Source: Cristatella mucedo
Lineage: Eukaryota; Bryozoa; Phylactolaemata; Cristatellidae
DNA: 20,000 nt
Assembly (NCBI GenBank): GCA_009760855.2
Contig: WPIO01000036.1
Coordinates: forward strand, 770,001-790,000
Direction: 5' to 3'
The notes beneath the pieces are model-generated. The model did no database searches, had not been told where the DNA came from, and was given only the letters and a program-made list of their open reading frames with translations. Made by a program: the position numbers and the translations under genes. Shown piece by piece: positions 18,891-20,000 of the stretch (its first letter is position 1; each line of letters starts with the position of its first letter).

Positions 18891-19578
18891 CTGGGCCTGG
18901 CACGGCGGTCATATTGCGCTGTATCTTCTTGTGCACTCTGTGATGCAACGTGCTCACAAGCTGATGTCACATGCACTGCTCATACCAAGCCTTTTCAAGC
19001 CTCTACAATCTAAGCTAACAGACATTTTGGCAGTGTTTCGGTATTTTTAAGAATGCACAAGCACAAGTGACCCGACCGCCTCCTGACCGGCTTATAGTCG
19101 TGCTCAGTGACGCTCAGTCACTGTGATGGCTGTGATCAGCAGAATGCATCATGACCAGTGAATGTTCTCAGAATACTCGAGCTCACTGATCGGCCAGAAC
19201 GATATTATTATTATTCTCTGTCCAGAGGCCCTAGTCTCCATGTTGCTAGCCACCGCCCGTGCACTTTCACAGGTTTCTTCTTGGCTGAATGGAGAGCAGG
19301 ATCTATGTTGCTTTCGAAGCCGACCCCTCCCCCCAATAATAGAAGCCTGATGCAGCTAGCGACTCATTTTCCCCTGCCACGTGCCACGTCGGAAGCTGCA
19401 AGCTCTCCGAGCTTTCGCTGCAGGGATGCAGTCGAAGATTAGTGCAGCTCCAGGTGTTACAAGGAGCAGAATCGAATCACCGTGACACCTGGCACCCTAG
19501 CCATCGCATCCATGCGGTCACCTCTGCTGCTGACTAATGGAGTGCATTTCACTATTGCACTGTCCTGGCTCGTGCCGA

Positions 19579-19596
19579 CCCCCACCTCTGTGGGGG
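19579..19596. repeat. GC-rich hairpin (7-bp stem, 4-base loop)
   Basis: CCCCCAC (19579-19585) pairs with GTGGGGG (19590-19596) around CTCT. The right side continues into a G-rich run (GAGGGGGG). Confidence 0.8.
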
Positions 19597-19604
19597 AGGG
19601 GGGC

Positions 19605-19635
19605 CATAGTGCACTCACTGTCATAGTGCACTCAC
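19605..19635. repeat. 14-bp direct repeat
   Basis: CATAGTGCACTCAC occurs at 19605-19618 and 19622-19635, a period of 17 bp. Confidence 0.85.
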
Positions 19636-19676
19636 GTCTCACCGATCAGCTGCTTGCTGTCAGTGGAAAGTGCTGC

Positions 19677-19716
19677 ATAGAATGCAGTCATAGAATGCGA
19701 CTTATAGAATGCGACT
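19677..19716. repeat. Three-unit 13/14-bp tandem repeat
   Basis: Units ATAGAATGCAGTC (19677), ATAGAATGCGACTT (19690) and ATAGAATGCGACT (19704) are adjacent and differ at only a few positions. Confidence 0.85.
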
Positions 19717-19720
19717 CATT

Positions 19721-19740
19721 TCAGCCGGTGAGCCGGCTGA
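19721..19740. repeat. 8-bp stem inverted repeat
   Basis: TCAGCCGG (19721-19728) pairs with CCGGCTGA (19733-19740) around TGAG, directly after the three-unit tandem repeat. Confidence 0.8.
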
Positions 19741-20000
19741 GCCATCTACCTTAACTTAACAGGTCTGCTGTGCAGCCTCAGCGCAGGGCTCGACCTGACA
19801 CACGAGCCACGAGCAGGGCTGCCACCTTTTTTTGCTATGTGCGAGCCTCTCTTACGGCTGCTGATGCAAAGGTCGCCTGGAACAAATATTGCCACAAGTT
19901 GGACGATCAAGATGTGTGTCGTCCGCAACCTTGTCCGGCAAGGTGGAGTCGACAGACAATGTGACATCGACGTTGGCTGGATTCAATTTGCTTTCCTCTC

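Larger units (their letters stand above)
18891..20000. other. No confirmed gene; small hairpins and short tandem repeats
   Basis: Several overlapping + and - frames (19158-19442, 19482-19754, 19457-19642, 19746-19967, 19770-19964) are 60-94 codons, mutually overlapping and without a recognised domain. A + frame (near 19869 to the right edge, MCVVRNLVRQGGVDRQCDID) stays open past the window, but its identity is unknown. Structured short repeats lie at 19579-19740. Confidence 0.35.

Overview
This window is non-coding, repeat-dense nuclear DNA of a metazoan. It has no bacterial-style gene packing. It is full of 5'-truncated non-LTR retrotransposons of the L2/CR1 group, tRNA-derived SINEs with RNA polymerase III A and B boxes, and long dinucleotide microsatellites. 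I cannot place the species. The only host-gene piece I recognise is one exon that looks like the first coding exon of a tetraspanin (12129-12263, + strand).

Layout. Positions 1-752 hold the 3' end of an L2-type LINE on +, whose frame is still open at the left edge. A perfect 21-bp inverted repeat (1153-1200) separates it from a second, convergent copy on - (about 1230-2660). A bare 3' tail lies at 3889-4005. From 4006 to 6716 nothing is identifiable except an unrecognised 134-codon open frame on - (5570-5974). A (CA)n array sits at 6717-6807. The largest LINE copy (about 7707-10490, -) keeps recognisable endonuclease and reverse-transcriptase segments but carries stops, frameshifts and an internal deletion of the RT core. 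A tRNA-derived SINE is nested inside it (8990-9178, +). Two short LINE remnants (10985-11200 - and 11735-11950 +) precede the tetraspanin-like exon. Another LINE remnant (12945-13195, +), a (GA)n array (13601-13710) with a SINE beside it, a compound GA/TA/CA array (15072-15473) and an (AC)n array (16311-16396) follow. From 16479 to 18890 retroposons are packed nearly end to end: SINE, second LINE family, L2 tail, an unidentified open frame, SINE, L2 tail, SINE, second LINE family. The last kilobase has small hairpins and short tandem repeats only.

How the parts relate. The two SINEs at 17598-17742 and 18143-18325 have a tRNA-like head joined to a 3' tail that matches the tail of the L2 copies here. 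This suggests that they used the L2 reverse transcriptase for mobility. A second SINE family (three copies) has no L2 tail but shares a body with a small conserved stem-loop. No LINE copy here appears intact, so this is a graveyard of past activity. I found no CRISPR array, rRNA, functional tRNA, operon or prokaryotic feature, and nothing that amounts to a new multi-gene system.
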